NCBI GenBank assembly: GCA_051877515.1
Contig: JBJEIY010000002.1
Coordinates: forward strand, 62,001-126,000
Direction of reading: 5' to 3'
From: XBB1006 sp051877515
GTDB lineage: Bacteria; Bacillota; Clostridia; Lachnospirales; Lachnospiraceae
Length of the DNA: 64,000 nt
Positions 19,944 to 28,419 of this stretch are shown one piece after another (position 1 is the first letter of the stretch; each line of letters begins with the position of its first letter). A program made the position numbers and the translations under genes. The notes beneath the pieces are model-generated. The model was not told the DNA's origin and did not search any database. It saw nothing but the letters and a program-made list of their open reading frames with translations.

Positions 19944-19990
19944 ATAATCAATCCTCCTTTGTAATACAACCTGTATTTTTCGCAGATTAA

Positions 19991-20911
19991 TTACAAATAC
20001 TTCTTAAAAGCCTTTCTCATTTTAATACACACATCCATTATGTAACCAAATTGCCTGTTCCAATCGTCCTTATCATCCAATAATGCAGTCTCTTCAACTA
20101 CAATGCGACTTGCTTTTCTTTCCGGTAGCTCTCTCCAGTCAAGTTCCATACCCATAGCACCTTCAATTTCACTCTTATGTAAGAACAAGTTCTTGAACAA
20201 TTCCTTGTCATCATTTATATACAATTCAACACCGATAGCATTTTTCTTTCGAATTTGAGTAACACTTATATGACAAGCCGATGAACCTATACTGAAATCC
20301 ATCCAATGATCTGTTGTTGGCTTTCTCTTATTGAATGCTTTAGAAAAACTCGCGTCATCAAACGCATAGTCATTAAATGCCTGCCAATATTCCAGCCTCT
20401 GCTGTTGTGTTGGATTTGTAGCAGTTGTTTTCTTTATCTCTTTTGTCCAATCATTAGGTCTTTCGACAACCGTAAACGATGGTGCAATCTGCGAATCTCC
20501 TATTTGAAACAGTTTTATTTCGCACAAGAAAAAACCCACATTTTCATCTGTATGATTATTTAGCCACTCAATCGCTGCCTTATGCTCCTCTCGTGCATGT
20601 TTTACCACCCAAATAACCACATCTGCACCTTTACCAGATGCATATGTGATTAATTTTCCCAGGTGATCGTGATCCGTATCTTCCAACTGATTTTCAATAA
20701 TAATTTTCCTATCTGTTCCTGTTTCAGATGCATAGATGTCAACATTAAAATCTCCCACAGAGGACTCCGTCTCATCAACTGTAATATCCAATCCTATGGC
20801 ATCCGCCAGCAGATCAACATTTTCCGCCACCCAAGGTGTAAAGTTTAATGCCTCGTGAGGCCATACTTCTCTTAAATCTGTTATTTCCTTCAATGTTCCT
20901 AATTCCACCAT
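19991..20911 (-). CDS. DUF4268 protein with PD-(D/E)XK-like nuclease domain
   Basis: A 306-residue protein. The N-terminal half has the pattern FNVDIYA followed about 18 residues later by IIIENQLE, the D...ExQ arrangement of PD-(D/E)XK nucleases. HDHLGKLITYASG and VVIWVV follow, as in restriction-type nuclease cores. The C-terminal half (from about residue 165, RLEYWQAFNDYAF) matches DUF4268. Proteins of this class are common in restriction and defence islands. It sits between the Nudix gene (80 bp upstream) and the EcsC-family gene. Nuclease activity is inferred from motif geometry. Confidence 0.75.
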   Translation of the reverse strand: MVELGTLKEITDLREVWPHEALNFTPWVAENVDLLADAIGLDITVDETESSVGDFNVDIYASETGTDRKIIIENQLEDTDHDHLGKLITYASGKGADVVIWVVKHAREEHKAAIEWLNNHTDENVGFFLCEIKLFQIGDSQIAPSFTVVERPNDWTKEIKKTTATNPTQQQRLEYWQAFNDYAFDDASFSKAFNKRKPTTDHWMDFSIGSSACHISVTQIRKKNAIGVELYINDDKELFKNLFLHKSEIEGAMGMELDWRELPERKASRIVVEETALLDDKDDWNRQFGYIMDVCIKMRKAFKKYL

Positions 20912-20991
20912 TTATTCTTTTCTCCTTAAATTCACATTGTTTCCTATAACATAACAACATTTGTAAAAATCGCGAAGACCAAAACTCTCAC

Positions 20992-21393
20992 CTACATCGC
21001 ACCCCGCAGCTTCTCCACCAACGTAACATCCGCCGGTAGCCACTCCACGCTGTCCAGTTCTTCCCTGGTCAGCCATTTTGCAGCTTCATGCTCTTTTAAA
21101 ACCAGATCTCCGGACGCGATCTCTGCCCAGAAGCAATCCATGGAAAGATGGAACGTCGGGTAGTCATACTCTATGGTGTCGATCAGTTCACCAACGGAAA
21201 TTTCTGTATCCAGCTCCTCCATGATCTCTCTTTTTAGCGCCTGCTGCGGTGTCTCGCCCTCTTCGATTTTTCCTCCGGGGAACTCCCAACCATCCTTGAA
21301 TTCGCCATACCCTCGCTGAGTCGCATAGATGATGGCCTCGCCTCTGTCATTTTTCGCTTTTATAATGGCAGCTACCACTCGCACTGTTTTCAT
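20992..21393 (-). CDS. Nudix (MutT-like) hydrolase
   Basis: A 133-residue single-domain protein with a complete Nudix box: GGKIEEGETPQQALKREIMEEL fits GX5EX7REUXEE at residues about 40-61. The general reaction is cleavage of a nucleoside diphosphate linked to another moiety. The closest type by length and N-terminus (VVAAIIKAKND) is the 8-oxo-dGTP/CTP pyrophosphohydrolase group. It starts 9 nt after the stop of the large helicase gene, with an SD inside that gap, so it is translationally linked to it. Association of Nudix genes with PLD-helicase-DUF3427 genes recurs in accessory islands, which suggests a joint function here (inference). Confidence 0.88.
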   Translation of the reverse strand: MKTVRVVAAIIKAKNDRGEAIIYATQRGYGEFKDGWEFPGGKIEEGETPQQALKREIMEELDTEISVGELIDTIEYDYPTFHLSMDCFWAEIASGDLVLKEHEAAKWLTREELDSVEWLPADVTLVEKLRGAM

Positions 21394-21402
21394 GTCGCAC
21401 CT

Positions 21403-24400
21403 CTACTCATTTACAATGTATTCATACAAATCTTCCCGAACCGGCTCGTCCAAAATCCACTCGATCTCCACCGCTGTTTTGTCGGTGTTGGGCATGACGA
21501 ACTCTTTGGTCCTGCCGCTGGCCTGCATATAGCCCAGGTAGTAGAACTCCTTGGAAATCTTGTCATCCTTATTTTTTCGGACAAACAGGTGAACCTTAAT
21601 GCCACGCTCTTTGGCATGCAAAAAGTTCTGCACATCCTCCGATTCCAATGTCCGCCCAGACTTGGAAATGGCGATCAGACTGCTATTGCTGGTAAAATGA
21701 TCCTCATACTTGGTGGTATCGCTGATGTCCTCCGACTTATCATAGTTGATGAAAACCGGAAAGGTTTTGGTTTTCTTATCATACTTATAACCACCAATGT
21801 TCAACGGAACCTCATTGGTTTCCCAGTTTAGAAGCCTGCAGACATCCTCGTAGGTGTACTTCTGATACAGTACAAAATCCGTGTCCTTATAGGTATTGGA
21901 ATAATCCCTCTCGTACCGGCTGATTCCAAACTCAACCAGCTCGCTTAAAATCTCATAAAAGTCCTGGTTTCTAAGCATTTGCTCAAAAGAGCCAGAGATA
22001 TGGTACTCTTGTCTGCCCGCAGCTTCTTTTTCCAGAAAGACACAGTCCGCATAGGTCTTCTTGCTGGCTCCGGCTGAGAACTCATTGGTCAAAATGTTGA
22101 TCACATTTTCCTGCTGATCCTCGCTCATCTGAATGCCGTAATTGTCCTGCAGGTCCTTTTTCCATTCAGTAAAGCGGCTATACTTGGAAATATGCTTGGC
22201 ATAAGCTAACATCCTGTCCAGAAGTCTCAGCTCCTGAATGCGCTTTCCGCTGGCCAGTTTTTTCGACACAAACTCAATGACCTTTTCCTGCTGCGCCGTC
22301 AACCTGACTTTATATTCTTTTTCATACTTCACCAGGAACTTGTAGTAAGATCCCAGACTGTTGTTGTCAAAAATGCGAAGCACGTCCATTTCGCCGTAAT
22401 CGTCAAAATCTTTCAGTCTTGGAATTCGGCCCAGCTTATTTTTCAGATTGGTGTAATTCTCCCGAATCAGCTTAATGTCGCTGAAGTTGGCATTATCCAC
22501 CGCTGCGAAAATGCGTTTCCGGCTGATCTCGTCAAAATGTATGGTACTGGCGCCCGGAATGATACGGCCGCCCTCCATCAGGTATCTTCGAATATTGTCT
22601 TTGTTATAGCTTCGATCTCCGGAAAGGGCAATGGGGATCATGAAATTATTCTTATAGTTTCCGATAAAATCAAGGATTACAACATACTCTTTTTCCGAAG
22701 CTTTTCTAAGTCCACGGCCCAACTGCTGAATGAACACAATGGGCGACTGGGTAGGACGAAGCATGATAATCTGGTTTACTTCCACGATGTCCGTTCCTTC
22801 CGAAAAAATATCCACCGTCAAAATATAATCCAGATAGTCCTCTTCCCCTGACATAACATCCATGGTAAGCCTCTCAATGGCCTCTGCCCGTACATCCTCG
22901 GGATCTGTACCACTTAGCGCTATGGTCCGAAGCCCCCTCTCATTAAACTTCCGGGAAAGCTCTTTTGCCTCCTCGATTCTACTACAGAAAATGAGTCCCT
23001 TGACCCGGTCTCCGCAATGTCCAAAATACTCCGCCTGCTCTATCACATAGTTCACGCGAGCATCGCTGGTGAGATATCTGAAATTCTCCAGCTGCTCTTC
23101 TCTGGTTACTCCCTCATCGGAAATCATGGCAAGATCTGTAATGCCAAAATAGTGGAACGGACACAGCAAATCTTCTTCCATTGCCTGCTGCAATCGAATT
23201 TCATACGCTATATTATGGTCGAAAATCTCGTAGATGTTTCGACCTTCGATGTTATCATCCCGCTTGTCCGGCGTTGCGGTCATTCCCAGAGTAAACTCCG
23301 GTGTAAAATAATCCATGACCCGTTTATAACTGCCGGCACTGGTATGGTGAGCCTCATCGTAGATACAGGCATCAAAATAATCTCTGGGGAACATCTCCAG
23401 ATTCTCCTGCTTGCTTAAGGTCTGCACCGTTGCAAACACAAAATCCGCATCAAAATCATGCCGGATGCCTGACACCAAACCGGTTTTGATCCTGCTGCCA
23501 AACACCCTCTCAAAGGAACTTAGCGCCTGTTTTGCAATCTGATTTCTATGTACTACAAACAAAACCCTTTTGAAGCCCAACTCTCGCATGGCAAAAGCGG
23601 ACGCATAGGTTTTTCCTGTACCGGTAGCGGAAATAAGCAGTGCCTTGTCCACGCCATTTTTCCTCATCTCTAATAAATTATAGATGAATGCCCGCTGCAT
23701 GGAGTTTGGCTGCAACGTATATGCTTCAACGGAGGGCACCGCCTCCTGCTTTGAAATTTCCTTCTGTTTGGCAACCATTTTATTGAACAGTTGCTTTTCT
23801 TCATATTTTCTACGATAGTCCTCGATGAACTCCTCGTAGCTTTTGGTATACTCCTCGGCATTCCACAGCTGGTCGAACTCGTTTAAAACCGCGTTCACCA
23901 TTTCGCCCTGGCTGGTGGACACTAACTTGGTGTTCCATTCCATATTTTTTGTCAAAGCTCCCTGAGTCAGATTGGAGCTTCCAATGATAAAGCGGTATTC
24001 TTCGTTTTTCTCAAAAATATATCCCTTGGTATGAAACCCGTTTCCGGCCCGCTCCGTCTGATACATGCGCAGCTCCACGTTGGAAAGACCCGCAAGGGTA
24101 TCTAACGCCGACGGATCGCTGAAATACAGGTAATCTGTAGTCAGTATCCGGCCCGGCACACCTCTGCGCTCCAATTCCTGCAACGTCTGTAAAAGCGGCG
24201 TGATGCCGCCTCTTGTGATAAAGGCCACACTGATTGCGAACCGGTCGCATTTTTGCAATTCGTCCTCAATGGCCGAAAAAACCTTTTGTCCGCTCTTATT
24301 GTCGTTGTAAATAAACTGGGGTTTGTATGCTAAGTTGGACTGAACGGAAGCATCTATGAATGCGGTGTTGAAACCGTTTTGAAGTTGTTGGATTTTATCG

Positions 24401-24408
24401 TTGGTCAC
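21403..24408 (-). CDS. PLD-nuclease / SF2 helicase / DUF3427 fusion protein
   Basis: A 1001-residue multidomain protein. Residues about 30-190 form a phospholipase-D-like domain with FHTKGY near 123 and GSSNLTQGAL after it (HxK...N). An SF2 helicase follows: Walker A SATGTGKT near 261, DEAH near 349, GMTATP (motif III) and QLGRGLRK (motif VI) near 565. From about 700 the region matches DUF3427. This resembles COG3886-COG1061-type proteins found with defence genes. It probably translocates on nucleic acid and cuts with the PLD domain (inference). Its start lies 76 bp from the 37-bp promoter repeat, which probably drives it and the Nudix gene. Confidence 0.9.
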   Translation of the reverse strand: MTNDKIQQLQNGFNTAFIDASVQSNLAYKPQFIYNDNKSGQKVFSAIEDELQKCDRFAISVAFITRGGITPLLQTLQELERRGVPGRILTTDYLYFSDPSALDTLAGLSNVELRMYQTERAGNGFHTKGYIFEKNEEYRFIIGSSNLTQGALTKNMEWNTKLVSTSQGEMVNAVLNEFDQLWNAEEYTKSYEEFIEDYRRKYEEKQLFNKMVAKQKEISKQEAVPSVEAYTLQPNSMQRAFIYNLLEMRKNGVDKALLISATGTGKTYASAFAMRELGFKRVLFVVHRNQIAKQALSSFERVFGSRIKTGLVSGIRHDFDADFVFATVQTLSKQENLEMFPRDYFDACIYDEAHHTSAGSYKRVMDYFTPEFTLGMTATPDKRDDNIEGRNIYEIFDHNIAYEIRLQQAMEEDLLCPFHYFGITDLAMISDEGVTREEQLENFRYLTSDARVNYVIEQAEYFGHCGDRVKGLIFCSRIEEAKELSRKFNERGLRTIALSGTDPEDVRAEAIERLTMDVMSGEEDYLDYILTVDIFSEGTDIVEVNQIIMLRPTQSPIVFIQQLGRGLRKASEKEYVVILDFIGNYKNNFMIPIALSGDRSYNKDNIRRYLMEGGRIIPGASTIHFDEISRKRIFAAVDNANFSDIKLIRENYTNLKNKLGRIPRLKDFDDYGEMDVLRIFDNNSLGSYYKFLVKYEKEYKVRLTAQQEKVIEFVSKKLASGKRIQELRLLDRMLAYAKHISKYSRFTEWKKDLQDNYGIQMSEDQQENVINILTNEFSAGASKKTYADCVFLEKEAAGRQEYHISGSFEQMLRNQDFYEILSELVEFGISRYERDYSNTYKDTDFVLYQKYTYEDVCRLLNWETNEVPLNIGGYKYDKKTKTFPVFINYDKSEDISDTTKYEDHFTSNSSLIAISKSGRTLESEDVQNFLHAKERGIKVHLFVRKNKDDKISKEFYYLGYMQASGRTKEFVMPNTDKTAVEIEWILDEPVREDLYEYIVNE

Positions 24409-24483
24409 GTTTTAACTCCTTTGGGGAACCAGAAATCCGTATAGTTTCTGGCACTCCATGTATTAAGTGTAATTCTTTACTTC

Positions 24484-24520
24484 ATTATATCCCTCAAAAC
24501 GAGGGCTTTCAACAGGATTC
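24484..24520 (-). promoter_or_regulatory. 37-bp promoter/operator repeat, copy 1
   Basis: Reading toward the helicase gene: TTGAAA (24512-24507), a 17-nt spacer and TATAAT (24489-24484). The spacer is an inverted repeat, CCCTC-GTTTT-GAGGG. The whole 37 bp is identical to copy 2. The predicted leader is about 70 nt. Confidence 0.75.
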
Positions 24521-24560
24521 TTGCTGTATAGAAGTACAGAAGTAAAACAGCATTCCGGAC

Positions 24561-24583
24561 TTTATGGGGTCAGTGTTGTGGTC
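24561..24583 (+). repeat. Solitary IS-end sequence
   Basis: TTTAT, one base, then GGGTCAGTGTTGTGGTC. It matches the left terminal repeat of the IS3-family element at 17456-17479 with two differences, including the preceding CTTTAT. No transposase lies next to it, so it is a relic of a lost copy or a shared insertion-prone sequence. Confidence 0.5.
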
Positions 24584-24675
24584 CTATATCTTTTATCTCA
24601 AGGAGTCCATGCTATTCATCAACGGGATTGATTCCCGTCAGTTTCTCCCATATCTGCACCTCCAAATACATATTC

Positions 24676-25497
24676 CTATTGCCAGTTTCTCTTTAATATC
24701 TCACTCTTCAAGTACAATGTATTCTTGTCAGATGTTTTAAGCGGATGCAGTTTACCCCGCTTTGTTAAATCAATAATATTTTGTCTGGAGCACCCAAGTA
24801 GCTGTGCTGCTTCCGTTGCATTAATTACTCTATGTGTGACAAAATTCCGAAAATCCGCCGCAGTAAGAGGAACAGTTTTCCCTATACGATATAGCACAGA
24901 ATCCGAAACGCTCATATTCACGTCCCATGCCACACCATATCCGCCTGTCTGCATTTGAACATGTTCAAAATATTCCGGCTTCTTAAGCAAGATTTGAAAG
25001 GTTTGCGTCTTCTCAAAGTGTTTCTTCAGATCACACTTCTTGATAATTCCATCCCTAAAAAACACAAGCAAGCAATAATCCTCCAAAGGAAGCACATCTT
25101 CTATTCTCGTTGTAAATCGCTTCTTGATCCCTTCCGGAAGGTCCTTTTCATCAATGGGAACCAGATAGTAGTCGTCTTGAGCGCATCTTCCCATCGCTAA
25201 CATTAAAAACTCATACTCATCATATTCCTCCAACTGATTATCACGCAGAATCTCTCCAATGTTCTGCCGGTCTGCCGGAATAATTCGTTGCTGGACCCAT
25301 ACCTTGCTCCAATAGGAGTTTATGGTTGTTTCGTTTTGTTTTACAAAAGAATCCAACAGTAAAGGAGTTTCCCATGGATCTGCTCCTTGCGGCAATTCGA
25401 TATAAAACCTCTTTTCAAGCTCATAATAAAGAAGGTATGCCAAATCTTTCTGCTCACTGGCAGATTCATCACGAATTGCAAAAATCTTCATATGCAC
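24676..25497 (-). CDS. DUF2442-like protein with C-terminal HTH, partner of HipA-like kinase
   Basis: A 273-residue protein. The middle (about residues 150-205: IIKKCDLKKHF, PEYFEHVQMQTGGYGVAWD, SDSVLYRIGK) resembles DUF2442, often found in small antitoxin-like proteins. The C-terminal 45 residues (ATEAAQLLGCSRQNIIDLTKRGKLHPLK) form an excisionase/MerR-type helix-turn-helix. The N-terminal 140 residues are unassigned. It overlaps the upstream kinase gene by 29 bp, so the two are made together. The likely role is DNA-binding antitoxin or co-repressor for that kinase (inference); the paired palindromes upstream of the operon would be its target. Confidence 0.65.
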   Translation of the reverse strand: MHMKIFAIRDESASEQKDLAYLLYYELEKRFYIELPQGADPWETPLLLDSFVKQNETTINSYWSKVWVQQRIIPADRQNIGEILRDNQLEEYDEYEFLMLAMGRCAQDDYYLVPIDEKDLPEGIKKRFTTRIEDVLPLEDYCLLVFFRDGIIKKCDLKKHFEKTQTFQILLKKPEYFEHVQMQTGGYGVAWDVNMSVSDSVLYRIGKTVPLTAADFRNFVTHRVINATEAAQLLGCSRQNIIDLTKRGKLHPLKTSDKNTLYLKSEILKRNWQ

Positions 25498-26290
25498 ACC
25501 ACCTTTTCCAAATCATTTCCCATATTTTATCTTGAAGTGCTCCGGAAATAATACCATCAAGCCCTTCCATTATCCTCTCTCTATCACTCTCATGCAGAGA
25601 ATTTAATATAGGCCTTTTATCTGCAGGTATCAGCTTCAAATTCTCCCATGTAGATTTTGAACCAATATAATTATTACACGGCTTATCTTCCATTACATCG
25701 AATGCATCTACCTGACTATCGTTCATACAGCGACAAAGCAGCGAAAGTCCATGATCAAACAGCGGTGCCATACGAAAAGTTTTCTTTCGGCTATTTCGTA
25801 ACACTTCAATATTCGCACCATGACGGTCACGATTGAGAATCAGATAGTCCACCACGAGCATCTGATAAACATAATCTTCCCACCCCTTGCGCACACAAAA
25901 ATCAAGGACAGATTCCGCCTTATATCCTTCTCTTGCCTTATATGCATCCAACGCAATTTTGGACTCACCTTTTTCCTTAAAATCATCAGAGGCACATAGA
26001 TATACATCTCTCATTTCCCCATCCACCATGATATCTGCATGGATAAGCTGATATGACAAATGGGGAATCCCTAATATAGTAAGCAACCTATCGACAATCA
26101 ATTCATTTACACATTCATGGCCGATTACGCCATGTACTTTATCAAAATTTGAAAGCTTATAGTAAACTTTTCTGCCTCCTAATTCTGAATAGGATTTCAA
26201 AAAGGAACCTGCTGTTCCTGATGAATTACGATATACAGACCAGGACAAATAAGTAAGGTCCTGTTTCTCTCTTACCAGCTGTGTGTTCAT
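25469..26290 (-). CDS. HipA-like serine/threonine kinase (toxin candidate)
   Basis: A 273-residue protein. LILNRDRHGANIEVLR near residue 150 matches the HipA catalytic loop (NxDRHxxN), and MAPLFDHGLSLL near 178 matches the metal-binding DxG segment. This fits the HipA C-terminal/CtkA-like kinase core without the usual HipA N-terminal domain. HipA kinases phosphorylate translation-related proteins and cause growth arrest. The start is preceded by GGGAGGTG. The gene is first in a two-gene operon with an HTH protein, an order opposite to classical hipBA. An operator-bearing promoter lies just upstream. Confidence 0.75.
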   Translation of the reverse strand: MNTQLVREKQDLTYLSWSVYRNSSGTAGSFLKSYSELGGRKVYYKLSNFDKVHGVIGHECVNELIVDRLLTILGIPHLSYQLIHADIMVDGEMRDVYLCASDDFKEKGESKIALDAYKAREGYKAESVLDFCVRKGWEDYVYQMLVVDYLILNRDRHGANIEVLRNSRKKTFRMAPLFDHGLSLLCRCMNDSQVDAFDVMEDKPCNNYIGSKSTWENLKLIPADKRPILNSLHESDRERIMEGLDGIISGALQDKIWEMIWKRWCAYEDFCNS

Positions 26291-26310
26291 AGCATTTCAC
26301 CTCCCTCTTG

Positions 26311-26340
26311 ATTTTATTCCTTAACTTGTCGTACGTCAAG
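26311..26340 (-). promoter_or_regulatory. Promoter of the HipA-like operon with operator over the -35
   Basis: TTGACG (26339-26334), 17 nt, TAAAAT (26316-26311). The 16-bp palindrome CTTGTCGTACGTCAAG at 26325-26340 covers the -35 hexamer, so a bound repressor would block the promoter. Confidence 0.6.
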
Positions 26341-26359
26341 CACTGTTTTTTTAATTTTA

Positions 26360-26375
26360 CTTGTCATACAACAAG
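26360..26375. promoter_or_regulatory. Second palindromic operator for the HipA-like operon
   Basis: CTTGTCATACAACAAG keeps the CTTGT...CAAG ends of the first operator, 35 bp upstream of it (centre to centre). Two sites of this spacing suggest cooperative binding by the HTH partner. Confidence 0.5.
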
Positions 26376-26409
26376 TGATATTGAGATTTTAATTTCACAT
26401 AAAAATTAG

Positions 26410-26438
26410 TCAAGTACGATTCCGTAAATCATACTTGA
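26410..26438 (-). terminator. Terminator-like hairpin after the vWA gene
   Basis: An 11-bp inverted repeat with one mismatch, TCAAGTATGAT / ATCGTACTTGA, 7-nt loop, followed on the minus strand by CTAATTTTTA. It lies 22 bp after the vWA stop. The arm also resembles the operator half-sites nearby, so a dual role is possible. Confidence 0.55.
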
Positions 26439-26460
26439 CCATTTTTCTACAAACTTGCGG

Positions 26461-27108
26461 TTATGATTTCTTGCCACCCCGCCTCTTATAGTCTGCATCA
26501 ATCTTCTTTTTCCAATCAGCAGATAATGGTGCCGCACACGCTCTTACACTGGTAATTGCCTCGCTGATCACCTCATAATTGAGAGCAGTTCCAACCTCAT
26601 CACAGTGATAGTTTGCTGCCATAGATTCTTCAATGCCAAATCTTTTAGCTTCTGCCGCTGCATCAATGTTAGCACCAAGAAAAAGAAACTCCCAACCATA
26701 ACGCTCTTTCTGACGTTCAATCATATGGCGAACCTTATCGTAGGTGTAACGGCGACTGGCATTTTCCATACCATCGGTAGTGATAATAAAGAGTGTCTTT
26801 TCCGGCACATCTTCCTTACGGGCATACTTATGGACATTCCCAATATGATGGATTGCACCGCCAACAGCATCCAAAAGAGCAGTGCAGCCACGGACATAAT
26901 AATCCTTCTCGGTAAGGTTTGGAATATCAGCGATGGCAACACGGTCATGAATAACTTCTATTTCGTTATCGAACAGCACGGTGGAGACCACTGCATCACC
27001 AGGTTCCTTACGCTGTTTTTCCAACATGGAGTTGAAACCTCCGATGGTGTCATTTTCCAGTCCCGACATGGAACCACTACGATCTAAGATGAATACAAGT
27101 TCTGTCAT
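26461..27108 (-). CDS. vWA-domain protein
   Basis: A 215-residue single von Willebrand A domain. The metal-ion-dependent adhesion motif is FILDRSGSMSG at residues 5-15. The later Thr and Asp (CTALLDAVGG, ITTDGMENAS) are also in place, so metal-dependent ligand binding should be intact. It resembles the cytoplasmic TerF/YfbK-like vWA group rather than secreted adhesins, as there is no signal peptide. The start with AGGAGG 7 nt upstream is preferred to an ATG 24 codons earlier. It follows the macro-domain gene by 81 bp on the same strand, so the two probably form an operon. Confidence 0.85.
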   Translation of the reverse strand: MTELVFILDRSGSMSGLENDTIGGFNSMLEKQRKEPGDAVVSTVLFDNEIEVIHDRVAIADIPNLTEKDYYVRGCTALLDAVGGAIHHIGNVHKYARKEDVPEKTLFIITTDGMENASRRYTYDKVRHMIERQKERYGWEFLFLGANIDAAAEAKRFGIEESMAANYHCDEVGTALNYEVISEAITSVRACAAPLSADWKKKIDADYKRRGGKKS

Positions 27109-27189
27109 ATTGAAATCCTCCTGTTTCTTTATTGTGGCTTCATTATACGAAACACAGGAGAATGAATGGTCGCATAGCATGCGACATTT

Positions 27190-28260
27190 TTATGCACCAA
27201 TCAGTGGTTGGTCAAAAGCAAACAGAACTTCATTCAACTCAAAAACATTGTAGTTTCTGTTTACAAGAAAATACTCTACGATCACATCAAATTTACTGCT
27301 GTGGGAGAGCGCAAATCCCGCCCGCCCGATAAAATCCTTTGTTTCATCTACATCCAATTCCAGAGCAAAGGCGAAAGCCAGTGCTGTTGCTTTGGATGGC
27401 TTATAATCCATATTGTTTCGGATTTTCGAAAATAGCTTTCTATCCACGTTGGCCTTCTTATAGATTTCGGAGTCTTTCTTTCCGGTGCGATCAATAAGCT
27501 GCAGGAGCGTTTCGGAAAAACCTGCATCCAGATTTTTCAGCAACTGCCCCCAGTCATCAGTGTCTATTGGAGCCGCTGCACCAGCAGACATATCGCAACA
27601 CTCTTCCAATACCCGGGGCGAACAAACATCTTCCTGGATTCTGTTGCTTCGTTTCAGCGCTTCTCTTATCCGCCTTGTTTCAAAATGAGAACCATACACG
27701 CTCTTAGCACCATACTCATCAATCGTTTTGCTACGGATATAGTTTTCATCAATATAGCTGCTGACGGACTTGAACAGTTTCTCCGACAGTGCAAAGGCTT
27801 CTTTGCCAAACACAACCAGGTAAATCTGCATCTCGTTTTCCAAAAGGAAAGTGCTGATCTCGCGAACGGCTATTTGCAGTGCGAGAGGCTTTGGAAACCC
27901 ATAATTGCCCGTGGCTATCAAAGGAAATGCAATGGACTCACACTTATGCTCCTTCGCCAACACCAGAGACTTCTGATAGCAAGAGGATAAAATCTGCTCC
28001 TCTCCGCGATTGCCGTCTTCCCAAACGGGCCCTACCGTATGGATAACATACTTTGCATCCAACCCAAAGCCAGGTGTAATAACCGCATCACCGAACTCGA
28101 TACAGCCAATCTTCTGCCTGGCCAAAAGCAGTTCCTGTCCGGCTTTCTTATGTATCCCGCTGTCAACGCCGGAACCAATGACAGGGTTAGGGTTCGCAGT
28201 ATTCACTACTGCGTCTACTTGCATATTTACAATATCATTTCGTACGATTTCAAAAGGCAT
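27190..28260 (-). CDS. Macro-domain protein with C-terminal regulatory-type domain
   Basis: A 356-residue protein. Residues 1-165 are a macro domain: VDAVVNTANPNPVIGSG, GDAVITPGFGL and IAFPLIATGNYGFP are the ADP-ribose-binding loops. A linker of about 75 residues is followed by a helical domain (about 250-356) containing DRKLFSKIRNNMDYKPSKAT, LDVDETKDFIGRAGF and NYNVFELNEVLFAFDQPL. That C-terminal domain recurs in clostridial proteins and looks like a divergent XRE-type fold. ADP-ribose or O-acetyl-ADP-ribose binding or hydrolysis is expected. Ahead of the gene lies the GTGCAATATTTGCAC palindrome also found at the MNT/HepT operon. The vWA gene follows. Confidence 0.85.
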   Translation of the reverse strand: MPFEIVRNDIVNMQVDAVVNTANPNPVIGSGVDSGIHKKAGQELLLARQKIGCIEFGDAVITPGFGLDAKYVIHTVGPVWEDGNRGEEQILSSCYQKSLVLAKEHKCESIAFPLIATGNYGFPKPLALQIAVREISTFLLENEMQIYLVVFGKEAFALSEKLFKSVSSYIDENYIRSKTIDEYGAKSVYGSHFETRRIREALKRSNRIQEDVCSPRVLEECCDMSAGAAAPIDTDDWGQLLKNLDAGFSETLLQLIDRTGKKDSEIYKKANVDRKLFSKIRNNMDYKPSKATALAFAFALELDVDETKDFIGRAGFALSHSSKFDVIVEYFLVNRNYNVFELNEVLFAFDQPLIGA

Positions 28261-28371
28261 AAAGCGGCCTCCTTATTGCAGATCAAGTCGATTAATCCTG
28301 CCAAAGATTATTTTAGAGGGTCTGAGTTTTAGAGAACTTTATTGAATTTTACCCCCAATTTATCTATAAAG

Positions 28372-28386
28372 GTGCAATATTTGCAC
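28372..28386. promoter_or_regulatory. Palindromic operator upstream of the macro-domain gene
   Basis: GTGCAATATTTGCAC. It differs by one base from the core GTGCAAAATTTGCAC of the two sites before the MNT/HepT pair (33552 and, with one arm mismatch, 33583). It lies 112 bp upstream of the macro gene and 34 bp past the stop of the preceding gene. Confidence 0.5.
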
Positions 28387-28419
28387 TTTTTAAACAAGCT
28401 GGTGCATAGAAGCAAAACC

